Assembly: GCA_036971715.1 (NCBI GenBank)
Contig: JAVHJL010000006.1
Location: 124,001-188,000, forward strand
Source: Arthrobotrys musiformis
Lineage: Eukaryota > Ascomycota > Orbiliomycetes > Orbiliales > Orbiliaceae
Reading direction: 5' to 3'
Length of the DNA stretch: 64,000 nt
Shown here: piece by piece, positions 32,924 to 45,942 of the stretch
Layout: the number at the start of each line of letters is the position of its first letter
How positions within the stretch are numbered: position 1 is the stretch's first letter
Notes under the pieces: model-generated
Databases searched by the model: none
Told to the model about the DNA's origin: nothing
What the model saw: the letters and a program-made list of their open reading frames with translations, nothing else
Program-made: the position numbers and the translations under genes

Positions 32924-35018
32924 ATGGACGACCGCCTCCTCCTCTCCCTCACATCCTGGCCCGACCCGGATCCACATACCACCTCTCTATCATCTCTGAT
33001 CCCTCGCATTCAATCCGAACGCGGTCCTTTCAAGAACGTCACAGAAGACAGCCTCAACGAGGAAATCGCAGCCGCCGAGAAGCTCGCCGACCAGGACGCG
33101 CCCCGCGACGAAGATCACGTCCCCCTCCCCGCCACTACAGATGACCAGCCTAACCCGCGGGAGACCCTTGCCCTTAAAAAACAAGAACTCATCAAATTGG
33201 TCGAGTGAGCAAATTCCCGCCGGTCCGATTCCACCAGCTTTACCCCCATGAAGCTACTAACCAGACCTCATTCGCCCTCTAGGCATGCGCAATTCGATGC
33301 CATGTCCGCTCTCGATTTTGTTTCCCTGCTCCTATCCAGTGTCCGTCCCACACACGCCGAAGTTTCGATGTCTCGACACCTGAAAGAAAATGTTGCTACC
33401 GGAACCCTCGGATCGGATTCAATACGAAAGAAAGATTCCAATCAGTCTGAGAATGCTGACTCCGAAACAATATCGAAGGGTTGGAGATCCGAATCCCTGG
33501 TACAGTCAGCCGGTTCGCTCCTTGCCGCTGCCTCACGTCTAGCCCAGGAGTCCGAACGAGAGCAGATGTACTGGGAAGATGTTCTCGATGTTAAACGAGA
33601 GGGTTGGGCTATCTGCCGGGTCCCTCGAGAACCACAAAGCTTAGGTGTCAGATTTGGGTTCTCAGAGGGTACAACTCCCTTTCTTCTTTCCTCTTTTCTT
33701 TCCTTCTTTCTTTCCTTCTTTTCCTTCTTCTTCCTCTTTTCCTTTCCTTTCGTTTCTTTTTTCTTTTTGCAAACCTACAGCTTAATTATCATTTGGCGGT
33801 CCTAACTAGTTGATAGCCGGTGCCGACGAAAAGTACCGCGGACTAGGCGTCCTCCGAAAAGGGACCGATGGAACAATAACGATGCAAGATGTCGGCCACG
33901 GAAGCCTCAATAGGGGCTCAGTCCGAGTCCGAGTCTCACGTGGTGGACGAGTAACGGGTACATCAAAGCCCTTCGCGGATGATACACAGGCATCGGGCAT
34001 TACTAGCATGATCCAGAATTCCCGCAACTACGCCTTCGAACACGAGCTATTCCTCGAAGTTGCTCGGGAGGCGAGGACGCTAGCGAATCTGGGGTTTCGG
34101 AACGTCGACGAGGCGGTCACTTTCGAGCTCGGAGCGAACAGTGCTGTTATCATTGATATGGTGCGTATTTCATCCGTTTGACTCAAGCCCAAGAGAGGAT
34201 GCTAACGCGTAAATTAGATAAGCAATGCTGAAATATCAGCTCCGGGGACGGCCTCCGAAGAGGATGATGAACTGGCGCAAGGCCTCTCGACAGCCCTCCA
34301 TCTACTTCTGTCGCATGCTCATCGACAGAGCCTCAAAAGGAGGCGCCTCCCACCTCCTCTCTTGACGCAGCGCCCTACAGCGAACCCCCCTCTCAACCTA
34401 CTTCGGCCGATAGTGTCGCACCTTCGACACCAGGCTAATACGGATGAATTCAAAACTTCCGCATCCAAGCTCGTTGCCTACGCCAACTCGGCTGGTTTGA
34501 ATGCGCGCCTAACCCTGGAAAAGTGTTATAATTGTTTATCGAAGGATATCGGAAACGTTGACGAGGCAGTCGATTCTTTGACCGGGCTCCTGGAGTCGAA
34601 ATCAGCCATATACTTCCCGGGAGGCTGGAAGATTGTTGTTTTAATCCAAACGCTTCTCGGCTCATCCATATTCGGGACAAGGTTTTCTGTACACACGGCC
34701 CATGATGGTAGCTGTGCTACTTTAATGGGTACCAATTCCTTCAGTTCGCAAGCGGAGGTTCAAAGATACCTGCAGTGGTGTTTGGAAAGAAGCGCTATAA
34801 ATTATATAGCTGGTAGGATCACGGAATGGGAACAAATTGCAATGAGCAATGAGATGACACAGGTCGGCGAACAAACTCAATATAAACGTCTGCGGGTGGA
34901 AGTCGAAAACGAACATCTTGCAGTCCGTTGGACGGTTGGAGGAGGAGAAGATGAGAACCATCGGTGGACTGGCGAAGAAGGAGCTCTGTCCCTAGAAGCC
35001 CTCGTCCGTTCCATTTAG
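32924..35018 (+). CDS. MED17: Mediator subunit 17 (Srb4)
   Basis: Four exons (introns 33205-33282, 33669-33816 and 34161-34217) encode 603 aa. Med17 is the scaffold of the Mediator head module and essential for most RNA polymerase II transcription. Recognisable segments: ERGPFKNVTEDSLNEEIAA near the N-terminus, HAQFDAMSALDFVSLLLS, QSAGSLLAAASRLAQESERE, EDVLDVKREGWAICRVPRE, LGVRFGFSEAGADEKYRGLGVLRK, and RNYAFEHELFLEVAREARTLA. The 148-nt second intron has a long pyrimidine run; the acceptor TGATAG at 33811-33816 restores the frame. The C-terminal third is less conserved. Confidence 0.92.
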
Positions 35019-35256
35019 TTTCCGGCAGGCTCTAGCCGAAATGGGATGACGGAGAAAATATAGAAAACATATATTTTTCCAGGAGCATACAAAGCATTAT
35101 GTACAAGGGGCTGCTATAATCTAGCATATCCTAGAACCCGCAGAAACGAAGATATTTGTCGTGAATTCCGGGGAGGGGAACGAAGCAGGCCATTCCCCCC
35201 CTTTCCTTTTCAAAACCTGATGCCTACTTACCAACCCAAGAGGTACCTGGGTAAAC

Positions 35257-36102
35257 TTAACTTGACCTTTCTTTGGCTATCCTCTCTTGCTCCATCTCCT
35301 CCTCGGCAGCGCGATAGTATTTTGCAGTATCAACACCGTGCTTTATGCAGCCGTAGTTAGTTAGTATAGAGTCTAATGAACGAACACAGTAGGAAGAATA
35401 AGGTGACCCACTTGGTCATGGTTTGCAAGGTTGAACCAAGGGAAAACGTAGAGCATCAATTGTGAGTAGCGGCTATTCCTAGCAGCGACGCCCTGCATGT
35501 ACGGTGTTAGGTTGCTTTCGCCGTACAGAGGTTCCTTCCTCTTGACTTTGTCGACCATTTCCCTCATGTCCATCTTGACCTCCCGTTCGTTTTCTCTCCA
35601 CCCCCAGAATCGGACTATTGAAAGATAAAGAGGTTGGAATCAGCTCTCGGGACTGGGACGTCGTTCTGGGAGGGATTGCAGGGGGGAACCCGTACAGGAA
35701 CTCTGCTGATAGGCAATGAAAAATCCACCAGTCAAACCGATCAGCCCGCTTGTCCGCATTCCAGACATAACAGCCGTCCTTCCCATATATTGAGGGGCAC
35801 ATGTTTCCATCAACATGTAGAGACCCGGAGCGGCCGCCGTTGAAAGAGCAATTGTCGCATAGTCGGATGGTCGAAAATATCGTACGACGCGGGTGACATA
35901 CCTAGCGCCGGCCGTTAGCACCTGAGCCGAAGTCGAATTCGAATGGGTAGGAGGGAAGCGTACGGGTCATTGTCTATGAGCTAGTCGTCCCTCAATGTCA
36001 GCATCTGGAACGCAATTGCTACCCGCGCCCGCTATGGCGGAAGGGTGGGAGGGTACTACTGACAGGGTACGGATGGTCAATTTTCTTTGGTGGGACGGCC
36101 AT
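35257..36102 (-). CDS. NUXM: Complex I accessory subunit NUXM (21 kDa NADH-ubiquinone oxidoreductase subunit)
   Basis: Five exons (introns 35981-36063, 35902-35963, 35615-35695 and 35341-35411) encode 182 aa. NUXM is a fungal accessory membrane-arm subunit of mitochondrial complex I. The joined N-terminus MAVPPKKIDHPYPLIDND then PYVTRVVRYFRPSDYA is the family pattern; its LIDND part comes from a 17-nt exon. Two hydrophobic helices follow (about 38-60 and 68-90, GLIGLTGGFFIAYQQSS). After that come FRFWGWRENEREVKMDMREM, YGESNLTPYMQGVAARNSRYSQLMLYVFPWFNLANHDQ and HGVDTAKYYR. The start is fixed by the 13-codon first exon ending at donor GTCAGT; no other upstream ATG reaches exon 2 in frame. Divergent from SKI2. 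Confidence 0.88.
35964..35980 (-). other. 17-nt exon of NUXM
   Basis: It encodes Leu-Ile-Asp-Asn-Asp and two bases of Pro, between acceptor GACTAG and donor GTACGC. Without it the conserved DNDPY motif is lost. Confidence 0.85.
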
Positions 36103-36407
36103 CTTGTCTACGAATCCCAGGGAGCGCTGAGACACGGGATTCGGTGGCTAGGTGATTGCGATTTGTCGGAACTGCCAGGCGGGGCGGGGTCGGTTTTCGA
36201 ACTGATGGGTGGATGTCGAGGACCTGAGAATTTCGGATTCGTGAAATCGAAGGTTGAACGGAACCTCCGAATAATGTTGTCTTGGTCGTCGTTCCTTAGC
36301 GCACAAAACCCCAGTCAACAACCACCCGCCGCTGACCATTAATTTGACCACTGCCCGTCGACTGTTTACCAACCAGAACCCACACCACGATCCATCGATA
36401 CATCCTA
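36103..36407. promoter_or_regulatory. Divergent NUXM/SKI2 promoter
   Basis: 305 nt between outward-facing starts. A plus-strand frame spanning 35995-36342 is open but overlaps NUXM exon 1 and resembles nothing. Confidence 0.5.
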
Positions 36408-39400
36408 ATGGAATTTGATGTATCGTCAGAAATGGCTGCTCTCCACACCTTCGGCATCAACATGGCAGAGGGGATCGATATCGATGCCGCACTGACCTCT
36501 CCGAAGCCTCGGCCACCGGTCAAGAGACGCCGGGAAGAGCTGCTCGGTCAGCTCGAAAATGATTTCCTTACTCCCTTAGACCAGTTCCCAGTTGAATGGT
36601 TGAATAATCTACAAGAGTGTGGCATCCAATGATCCGGTCAATTCCCGTTTTCTGCATTATGTTCACGATCCTGACATCAACCCTCTTCCACCATTAGGCG
36701 ATGGGAGGACCCTCCGGATTACTATTCTCTGTTTGCACTATCCCCCACCATGACGAGGACTGTCATCCGATTTACACGCGAGGGCTTGGAAGGTCGTGTC
36801 ACAGGCTACAAAGAAGTATCAGTCCCGGCCCAGTCTATCAACGCCAAGAACTCTACATCTTTGCTACGAAAACCGGGGACTAGGGCAGATTTCGTTCGCG
36901 GGAAAGCTGGTTTCTTTCCTTTCACCCCTGGGGGGCTGGAAGCCGGGTCGGCAAATGACAGGCCGGAGGATCTCGCCGCTGTTGAGTTTGCTCAGGATTC
37001 GCTTTACGGAAAGGATGGTATGCTACAGATTGCTCCTGGCCTGTTGCGAGGGTTAAATATAGAAGGCGACGGAGAGTTAGACGATGAGGCAGATACGGAT
37101 GGATTCGAATTCGGGGATGTCAAGCCAGTCCGGCAACCGAAAGAAACAGCTGGATCGGACGAGCGAAGAACACTGTCCACAGCACCGATATCAGAACTAG
37201 AAGGTATTGACGACCTTCTACCGGTCGAATTTCCACTTCTCGCCCCGCGGGGCCAACTAGCTCCATCTTCTGCGATATCTCGTGGCAAAGAATGGGCCCA
37301 TATGGTCGATATCAACCAGGATCTAACCAATTTCAAAGAGCTTGTGCCAAATATGGCCCGGGAATGGCCTTTTGAACTTGATAACTTTCAAAAAGAAGCA
37401 GTTTACCACCTCGAAAACGGTGATTCCGTCTTTGTGGCAGCCCATACTTCGGCCGGGAAAACTGTTGTTGCTGAATACGCTATTGCATTAGCCGCCAAGC
37501 ATATGACCAAGGCGATATACACATCCCCTATCAAAGCTTTGAGCAACCAGAAGTTTCGAGATTTCAGGACCATATTTGACGATGTTGGAATTTTGACCGG
37601 CGATGTGCAGATCAACCCGGAGGCAAGCTGCTTGATCATGACTACGGAAATTCTACGAAGTATGCTCTACCGCGGGGCTGATCTCATTCGAGATGTCGAG
37701 TTCGTAATATTCGACGAAGTTCATTACGTCAATGATCAAGAGAGAGGTGTCGTGTGGGAAGAAGTCATCATTATGCTTCCGGACCATGTAAACCTTATTC
37801 TACTGTCTGCAACAGTTCCAAACACTCAGGAGTTCGCCAGTTGGGTCGGTAGGACGAAAAAGAAGGACATATATGTCATTTCTACACCGAAGCGTCCGGT
37901 TCCACTCGAACACTATTTGTGGGCAGGAAAGAAGATGCATAAAATCGTTGATCAAAACAAGAAATTTTTAGAGGCCGGGCTCAAAGACGCCAACGAGGCG
38001 ATGTCCGGTAAAAAGGATGAGAAGCCCGGTCAATCAGCACCAAACCGTGGGAATACTTCCCAAAGAGGCGGACAAAGAGGCGGACCGAACCATCGTGGAG
38101 CCCAATCGGCTCGCGGGGGTAGGGGAGGGAACGTTATGCGCGGTGCTAGCGGAGCAACGTCTTTCAACCGCGGTGGGAGGGGTGGCAGAACCACAGCCAA
38201 CCAGGACAAAAACCTCTGGGTCCACTTGGTTCAACATCTGAAAAAAGAGGATCTGCTTCCTGGCTGTATATTCGTTTTCTCCAAGAAGCGATGCGAAGAG
38301 AACGCCGATGCTCTCTCAAACCTGGACTACTGCACAGCGAATGAGAAAAGTGCCATCCATATGATTGTGGAAAAGTCGATAGCTAGGCTACGGATTGAAG
38401 ACAGGCAGCTACCCCAAATCCGCCGCTTGCGTGATCTCCTCGCTAGGGGAATCGCAGTTCACCACGGAGGCTTGCTTCCTATTGTCAAGGAAATGGTTGA
38501 GATCTTGTTCGCGAAGTCGCTAGTAAAGGTTCTGTTTGCTACGGAAACCTTTGCGATGGTAAGAACCCATTCCAAAAAAACATCCATCAAGCAAATTTCT
38601 TACTTGTTCTTAGGGCCTGAATCTCCCCACACGTACAGTGGTGTTCTCTGGAATCAGAAAACATGATGGGAGGTCATTCAGGGACCTTCTCTCTGGAGAG
38701 TATATTCAAATGGCCGGCCGAGCAGGCCGAAGAGGTTTGGATAGTTCGGGGACCGTGATCATAGTCGGTAGCGGGGATGAAGCACCTCCTGCTGGTATCC
38801 TCAAGACCATGATCCTTGGACAGCCAACGAAGCTACAGAGCCAATTCCGCCTCACATATAACATGATACTAAATCTGTTGCGCGTGGAAGCCCTCAAAAT
38901 CGAGGAAATGATCAAGAGAAGCTTCAGTGAAAACGCCACCCAAACACTGCTCCCCGAGCATCAAAAAATGGTCACGGTAAATGAAGAGGGCCTTAAGAAG
39001 CTTATAAGGGAAGACTGCGTCTATTGCAACGAAGATTTGGACACACTTCACGAGGCAGCGGTCACTTATAAAAAACTAACCCATGAACTACACGCGCTAG
39101 CCCTAAAGAACCCCCAAGGGAAACGAATGTACTGCTCTGGAAGAGTGATAATCATCCAAGATGAAGATAACACCCGAACTGTCGGCGTAATGATCCGGCC
39201 TTCGCAAACCAAAGGCTCTGACCCTTCGATCCAGGTACTAAAGCTTACGGGGGGCAGTGACCACAAGCTTCACAGTGACGCAATTCCCTTCAATCTTATT
39301 TTCGCCTCCGTAATTCGACAGGTGGCGGGAGACAAGATAAAGATCAAGGAAACAGCAGTCCCACTCTCACACATCGAGTACATATCGAAAACAGTCGTCG

Positions 39401-40302
39401 AATCGCGTATCACAGAGGCCCGAACGGGGAAGGCAGCAATAGTAAAACAATTGGTACAAGAGCTGAAGGACCTAGGTCAGAACCTGGACGAATCTCTGTG
39501 GGCGGAAAACGATTGGTCCAAGATTCGAGACATGCAGTTCCAAGAAGTAATGAAAGGAAGAAAGCTCGAGATGCAGAAGATTAAAAAGTGCAAGAGCCTA
39601 GGCTGTCCCAACTTCCCGAGACATTTTTGGGGCAAGAACGAAGAATACAAGCTCCAGGAGAAAATCAAAAATCTCAAACAGCTTATTTCCGATCAAAACC
39701 TTCAGCTTCTGCCAGACTATGAGCAACGGGTCAGAGTTCTAAAGCAGCTAGACTTTATTGACGAAAGCTCACGGGTCCAGCTGAAGGGGAGAGTTGCATG
39801 CGAAATAAACTCTGCGAACGAACTAGTACTCACAGAACTGATCCTCGAGAACACACTCGCCGACTTTGAACCGGAGGAGATGGTAGCACTCCTGTCCGCC
39901 TTTGTTTTCCAGGAAAAGACAGACACGGTCCCGGTAGTGCCGCCGAAGCTTGAGCGAGGGAAGGAGAAGATCTTGGAGATTGCCAAACGTGTCAACGAGA
40001 TACAATCTGAGCACCAGGTGCTGATAAACGCCGAAACAGATGACTTTGAGGGACGCCCGCGATTTGGTCTCATGGAGGTAGTCTACGAGTGGGCAAAGGG
40101 GATGAGTTTCGAGCGAATCACAGATCTGACAGACGTACTGGAGGGTACTATTGTTCGAGTGATCACACGGTTGGATGAAACTTGCAGAGAGGTTCGAAAT
40201 GCAGCCAGAATCATTGGTGATCCAGCGCTGTACCAAAAGGCAGAAAAGTGCCAGGAGATGATTCGGAGGGATATTATATCCTGTGGCTCCCTTTACTTCT
40301 AG
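36408..40302 (+). CDS. SKI2: Ski2 RNA helicase of the Ski complex
   Basis: Three exons (introns 36617-36697 and 38559-38613) encode 1252 aa. Ski2 is the DExH helicase that, with Ski3 and Ski8, feeds mRNAs to the cytoplasmic exosome. The N-terminal arm (LENDFLTPLDQFPVEWLNNLQERWEDPPDYYSLF) matches the family. Helicase motifs: TSAGKTVVAEYA (about 321), DEVHYVND (about 408), LSATVPN, and QMAGRAGRRGLD (about 722). A stretch at about 515-575 is rich in RGG/RGN, inside the region between the two RecA domains. The C-terminal arch and MTR4-like helical domain follow (RPRFGLMEVVYEWAKGMSFERI). Intron 2 splits FAM/GLNLPTRTVV and joins cleanly. The start has no longer in-frame upstream ATG supported by homology. 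Confidence 0.94.
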
Positions 40303-41215
40303 TTTTTAACTAGCTTGGCCATATGTGTCGTCGACCCCCGCGCAGAGGTTGATGTGCTGGGATGCAGTAATTATTTCAAATACTTTATAGGACCGAGGTA
40401 CCTACCTACTTGGGTACTTAGTTACAGTTATCTGGAGCCAAATGGAAATTTATCATCAAGTCGGAAATATGAAGGTGTCCCGCCTTCCACTTCATAACAT
40501 ATCGCCGCCCAACGAACGTGAAGAGACAAAGGAAGTCCGTTCCTTGATTTCATATATGGGTATACTGTAGGATCTTAAGATTATCGTACTTCCCTACTTA
40601 ATTAAGTACCTGGTGGGTAAGTAACACAGGTGGGTAGGTAGGCAGTAAGTACTCAAAGTAAGGAAGCACCCGTTGAGTTACATGTCCCTCTATCGATATC
40701 CCTCGTAATGGATCGAGGAGGTGATGCAGTACATATCTACATATCCGAAGTTGAGGCAGTAGGTAATTAAATTAATAGACATATAACATATCTTGGTACC
40801 CAATACATCACCAATACTTTGAATTTCTTTTTTCTTTTTTCTTTTTCTTTTTGAAAGAGAGGGTCTAAAAGATATAGGACGATACAGACATACTAGCTAA
40901 GTGCTATAGCGAGCGAGAGGGAAGTGTAGTGAGCAAGAGAGGGAAAAAAAAAAAAAAAAAAAAAAAAAAAGTAGAAAACCCAATCAATCTGCGCCCCCAC
41001 CAGAACCAGAACAAAAACACTCCACAACCACAACCCCGACTGAAGCGAGCAGGCAGAGCAGAACCAGCCAGTACTTCAGCACACCACAGCTAATCGCACC
41101 AGGTCCAAGAAGCTGTGCCTACGTACGACCATCCTCAACTTGCACGCCTTCTCGATCTATCTCTCGAGGTTACCTTGACCCCTGACAAGGTTGGATGACA
41201 TAACACCCGCCGAAG
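40303..41215. other. Intergenic region with TACCTA words and poly(A)
   Basis: 913 nt between plus-strand genes. TACCTACCTACTTGGGTACTTAG (about 40397-40419), a second such block (40586-40655), T-rich/TTTTTC runs (40827-40852) and a 27-nt poly(A) at 40944-40970. No gene. Confidence 0.55.
40944..40970. repeat. Poly(A) tract, 27 nt
   Basis: Uninterrupted A run about 245 nt upstream of the importin start codon. Confidence 0.9.
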
Positions 41216-44200
41216 ATGGCTCAAATAAATCCATTGCTGAGGCAATCTATCGTTGAGACCTTCGACCATACCTTAGAGATTCGCCGGAATGCTGAAAGAC
41301 AGCTCAAGCAAGTGAGTTCGCCATGTTTCTCTGTCTCTTGAAACAAAAGGGTACATTTGTGATCTCTAACTAACCAGTTTCTTTTTTTGATTTGAATTTT
41401 AGGCGGAGCAAGCTCCCGGTTTCATTGGAGCCTTACTAGAAATCGTCGACACCGATCACGATGAGAATATACGTCTATCCGGTAAGAACACGCAACTCAG
41501 GGGATACCCTCAATCGGAAGTTTGCAGAAGGACCGAAGAACTCCATTCATCTAACCGTTGGCTCGCCTACTATAGCCGTCCTCTATCTTAAAAACAAAGT
41601 CCTACGCTCTTGGGAGCCTTCAGCGGCAGATGTAAAACCCTCACCAATTCCGGAGGACGAGAAGCCAGCGTTCAGGGAACGATTAATCCCGACTTTAACT
41701 CGGTCCAACCCCAAAATTCGACATCAGATGCTCCCTTTGATGGGCAAAATTCTGCATTATGATTTCCCAGAACGATGGCCCTCGTATATGCATAGTACGA
41801 TAGCCTTGCTACAGGCCAACGATGCGTCATCCGTGTTCTCAGGACTGCAGTGCCTTTTGGCTATTTGTAGGGTCTACAGGCTGAAGAGTGCCACGGAAAA
41901 GCGGGAGGAACTCGAAGGTGTCATCAAGGCTACCTTCCCCTTGATCCTCGGCATCGGTAGCAAGCTAGCAGAACAGAATGATGCAGATTCTGGTGAAATG
42001 CTGAGGCTCATATTTAAAAGCTACAAGCATGCTATTTACGTAAGCTTCAACCCACTAATTGGAGCCGGCCGTCTAGCTGACTTTTTTAATCGTATATCAG
42101 TACGAACTTCTAGCAACATTGCGGGAGCAAGGGTCCATTGTCGGTTGGGCGACTCTATTTATCACCGTTGTCAATAAAGTTCCCCCTCCTGAATCACTCC
42201 CGGAGGATATTGACGAGCGAGAAATGCACTCCTGGTGGAAGGCCAAGAAGTGGGCTTATTCTAACTTGAATCGGCTTTTTGTTCGGTATATTATGGCAAT
42301 GTTCCAAGTTTACGGGGTGGTATGCTGAAAGAAAGCTAGATACGGAAACCCGCAAAGCCTGTCGAAGAATACGACTGCCGAGTATGAGCAGTTTGCTCAC
42401 AACTTCATCGAAAACTTTGTTCCGGAGATCGTCAAGGCTTACCTTGGCCAAATCGACCTTTGGGCCCAGAAACAGACCTGGCTCAGCCGAAACTGTCTTT
42501 CATTTACCTTGAGCTTTCTCGAAGAATGGTAATTCCGTCAGCTCCGTAAACAATACCCAATATATTTTGCTAACATAAGCTCTTTAGTATCAAGCCTAAG
42601 AATACTTGGCAGTTGCTAAAACCCCATGTCGACATCCTCGTCTCCCACGTCTTGTTTCCCCTCCTTTGCCAAAGCTCTGACGACTTGGAAATGTTTGAAT
42701 CTGAGCCTGTTGAATACATTCATCGGAAGCTCAGTAAGTTATTCCCGATATAGTGAGCCCAAGCAGAGCTTTCTGTTTTCTGACAAGTACTGGCATTAAT
42801 TTAGACTTCTATGAAGATATATCCGCTCCAGATGTCGCAGCCACGAACTTCCTGGTAACTCTTACCAAAAGCAGGAAGACTACAGTATTCAACGTCCTAA
42901 ATTACATCAATCAGATCGTCAACAAGTAGGTGTCAAGGTACTGCGTATAGTAGCTACTGAATGCTGACAATTTCATTCTAGGTACGAGCAATGCCCAGAA
43001 ACGGAGAAGAATCCTTTAGAGAAAGAAGGTGCACTTCGAATGATCGGCTCCTTGTCTTCCATTCTTCTCGGGAAAAAGAGCCCAATCGCCGACAAAATCG
43101 AATACTTCTTCGTCCGCCACGTTTTCCCGGAATTTCAAAGCAGGTTCCCATTCTTGAGAGCTCGGGCATGTGATGTTGTTGACAAGTTCAGCGATTTGGA
43201 CTTTCAAGATCAAAATGTAAGCCTGTTTATACTGTGAAATTCTTAAGGGGTGGATGAGCTAATGTCCCTGGCCAGAATATCGTCTTGATCTACGAAAGCA
43301 TAATCCGATGCCTCAACGACGAGAAGCTTCCTGTGCGCGTCGAAGCAGCATTGGCGCTTTCACCCCTTATTAGGCATGAGTATATCAAGACTCAGATGCA
43401 AGGCACAATTGTTCAGATCATGCAACAGTTACTGAAACTCACAAATGAAGTTGATCTTGACTCGCTCGCAAACGTTATGGAGGAGCTCGTAGAAAGCTTC
43501 GCGACACAATTAACACCATTTGCAGTTGACTTGACGAAATCCCTTCGAGACACATACATCCGCATAGTATCGGAGGTGCTCGATAAGACGGCCGAAGACG
43601 AGTTTAACGAACTCATTGACGACAAGAGTATTACAGCGCTCGGAATCTTGCAAACCATCGGAACTTTGATATTGACACTAGAAACATCCCCGGATATACT
43701 CCTGCTCTTAGAAACTATTTTGGAGCCAGTCATCAAAATCACACTCGAGAACAAGCTCTACGGTATGTGCCTGATCTTGGTGCCCTCAATACTGTAGAAG
43801 GTACTGACCCGCTGTCTGGTAGATCTTTACAACGAGGTCTTTGAGATAATTGACAGCTGCACCTTTTCCGCGAAAGCTATATCGCCAACAATGTGGATGA
43901 TCTTCGGACTCATTCACTCGACCTTCAAAGATAAGGCGGAATTCTATGTCGAAGAAATGCTCCCAGCTCTTGACAACTACGTCACATATGGTGCCGATGT
44001 CATGAAACAAAATCCCGCATACCTCGAAGCTATATACGATATAATTCAGACTATCTTTGTCCATGACAAATTGGGAGCTATGGATAGGATTTGTGGTTGC
44101 AAACTTGCGGAGGCCGTTTTGCTAAACCTGAGAGGCCACGCCGACGTCTATCTTAGCCGGTTGATTGAGCTACCGATGCTTTGTCTAACGGCAGAGAACC

Positions 44201-45118
44201 ATGCAAAAGTGAAGGCATATCGTGTTCATCTTATGGAGATGGTCATCAACTGCATCTACTACAACCCGAGCCAAACTCTTCAGTTCCTGGAACAACACGG
44301 ATGGACGGCGAAATTTTTCACGATGTGGTTTTCGAACATCGAGAACTTCAATCGGGTGCACGATAAGAAGCTCTCAATAGTCGCAATTGTATCTTTGCTG
44401 GATCTTAGGCCGGAGCAGATACCTGCTAGTATTCAGCCGTATTGGAACAGGCTGCTACAAGGCTTAGTGAAACTCTTTCACACGCTACCTGTCGCTATGC
44501 AAGGTATGCCTCTTTCAAGCCACATCCAGACCCCCCAAATAGCTACTAACACAAAGTCTGCGTTGATTAGCCCGGGAAGAGGCACAAAAGGAGGACCTTT
44601 ACGACGAAGGGTACCCATCTGATAGTGACAATGAATGGGAAGGAGAAGGAAACGAAGGCTGGGAAGAAAATGAAAACGACGACAAAGATGTTCCCGATGA
44701 AGAGGCCCAGGCATATATAGAATTTTTAAATCAAGAGGTAAGCGTTCCCCGCCGCCTCAAATTTCCGATTGTGAAGCTAACGCCACTACTACAGGCCCAG
44801 AGATTTAATCCTCAGTCATACAACGCCGACGACGACGAGGGTGATTTAGAGGAGGAGTCTCTTCTCGAGACCCCCCTTGATAATATTGAACCATACCAAC
44901 TTTTCAGGGACTCATTCATCAGTAAGCCGTTATACTGTCCAAGTGTTCGTTGAGCTCCTACTAACAGTTCCCTAGATCTCAAGAATACACAACCACAGAT
45001 GTACGATAACTTAATAGGCTCACTTTCGGATGATGAGAAAAATGTGCTACAAGGGGTAGTGAAACAAGCAGACGAGATCCAGGCCGCTATGGAGAATATA
45101 AACAAGGCAACAATCTAG
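41216..45118 (+). CDS. Importin-7/8 type karyopherin (Nmd5/Sxm1 family)
   Basis: Thirteen exons encode 1039 aa. Introns: 41312-41402, 41482-41575, 42040-42100, 42286-42339, 42529-42587, 42734-42804, 42926-42981, 43217-43275, 43763-43822, 44504-44570, 44738-44794 and 44922-44975. These beta-karyopherins carry cargo such as ribosomal proteins through nuclear pores using RanGTP. The N-terminus (DHTLEIRRNAERQLKQAEQAPGFIGALLEIV, SAVLYLKNKVLRSW) is the Ran-binding importin-beta N domain. Further family blocks: LFVRYGNPQSL, CIKPKNTWQLLKPHV, EFQSRFPFLRARACDVVDKFS and PVRVEAALALSPLI, all HEAT-like. Near the C-terminus is an acidic loop (SDSDNEWEGEGNEGWEENENDD, about 895-916) typical of importin 7/8. 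I cannot say which of yeast Nmd5 or Sxm1 is closer. Confidence 0.93.
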
Positions 45119-45942
45119 AGCAGGGACAATCTAGAGCAGGGGTCCAAAAGTTTTCTTGTTTCTTTCGGAGTTAATAGCTGTCTTTTATTCTGGGAGGAAA
45201 TTAAGACTGGATATCGTCATCTTCTATATTGTTCGGGCAAGGTTCCGAGGTTACTAGAAGTGGGCGGTGTACGCTTAGGCTGCAAATCCGAAACACCCAT
45301 CGTCTCTTCAAGATCAAGTAGATTATTCCTCCTCCGAGGTGCTCAGTACACCGCGCTCCATCCTGTCTTTCCTTCCACCACAAGTCGTAGCCAAGTCCAC
45401 TGGGGAAAGTTAGGACGCAGGGTTTGGTTTCCCTGCCTCTTTGCTGAATTGAACGCCTGAATGGTGATCACGATGATGTAACTACCTAGGTACCTAGTGC
45501 CAGGAATATTCGAAATTGCGGATCGTTCGATGGACCAAAAGCGTGATGAAAATATAATATGATCGTGGATGTTCGGAAATCAAAAAAAAGAAAGGCCATT
45601 AGTGCCCTTGGCATTTGCGAATAAATTCTCGCTAGATATTCGCAGAGTTTATGCTTAGAGCTCAACTGGCCTTTTTGGTGGATCCTCTTCTGCTTTCGAC
45701 GTGGGCAGGCTTCCAGTGGGACCAGCGAGACACGGTGGGATATTCGACTTTGAAGTTGTGCCGACGCCCTCCTGGGTGATGGTATGGTGCGGATTGTCGG
45801 AAACGGGTGGTGATGGTGACAGTGGCGGAAAGGGCTCTAGCTGAGCCATGGTGCTAGAGACATTCGTCGAGGGAGGGTGGGCTTCCACCGTTGAGGGCTT
45901 CTGCGATGGAGGGGCATGGCCCGCGGCTTGCAGGATAGCGGC
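45119..45942. other. Convergent intergenic region importin/NCB2
   Basis: 824 nt after the two stop codons. It includes ACCTAGGTACCTAG (45485-45498) and, on the minus strand at 45655-45942, a 95-codon open frame directly continuing NCB2 past its TAG (see finding). Confidence 0.5.

Noticed and set aside
35995..36342. Plus-strand 115-codon open frame between NUXM and SKI2
   Set aside because: Overlaps NUXM exons 1-2 antisense and shows no recognisable protein.
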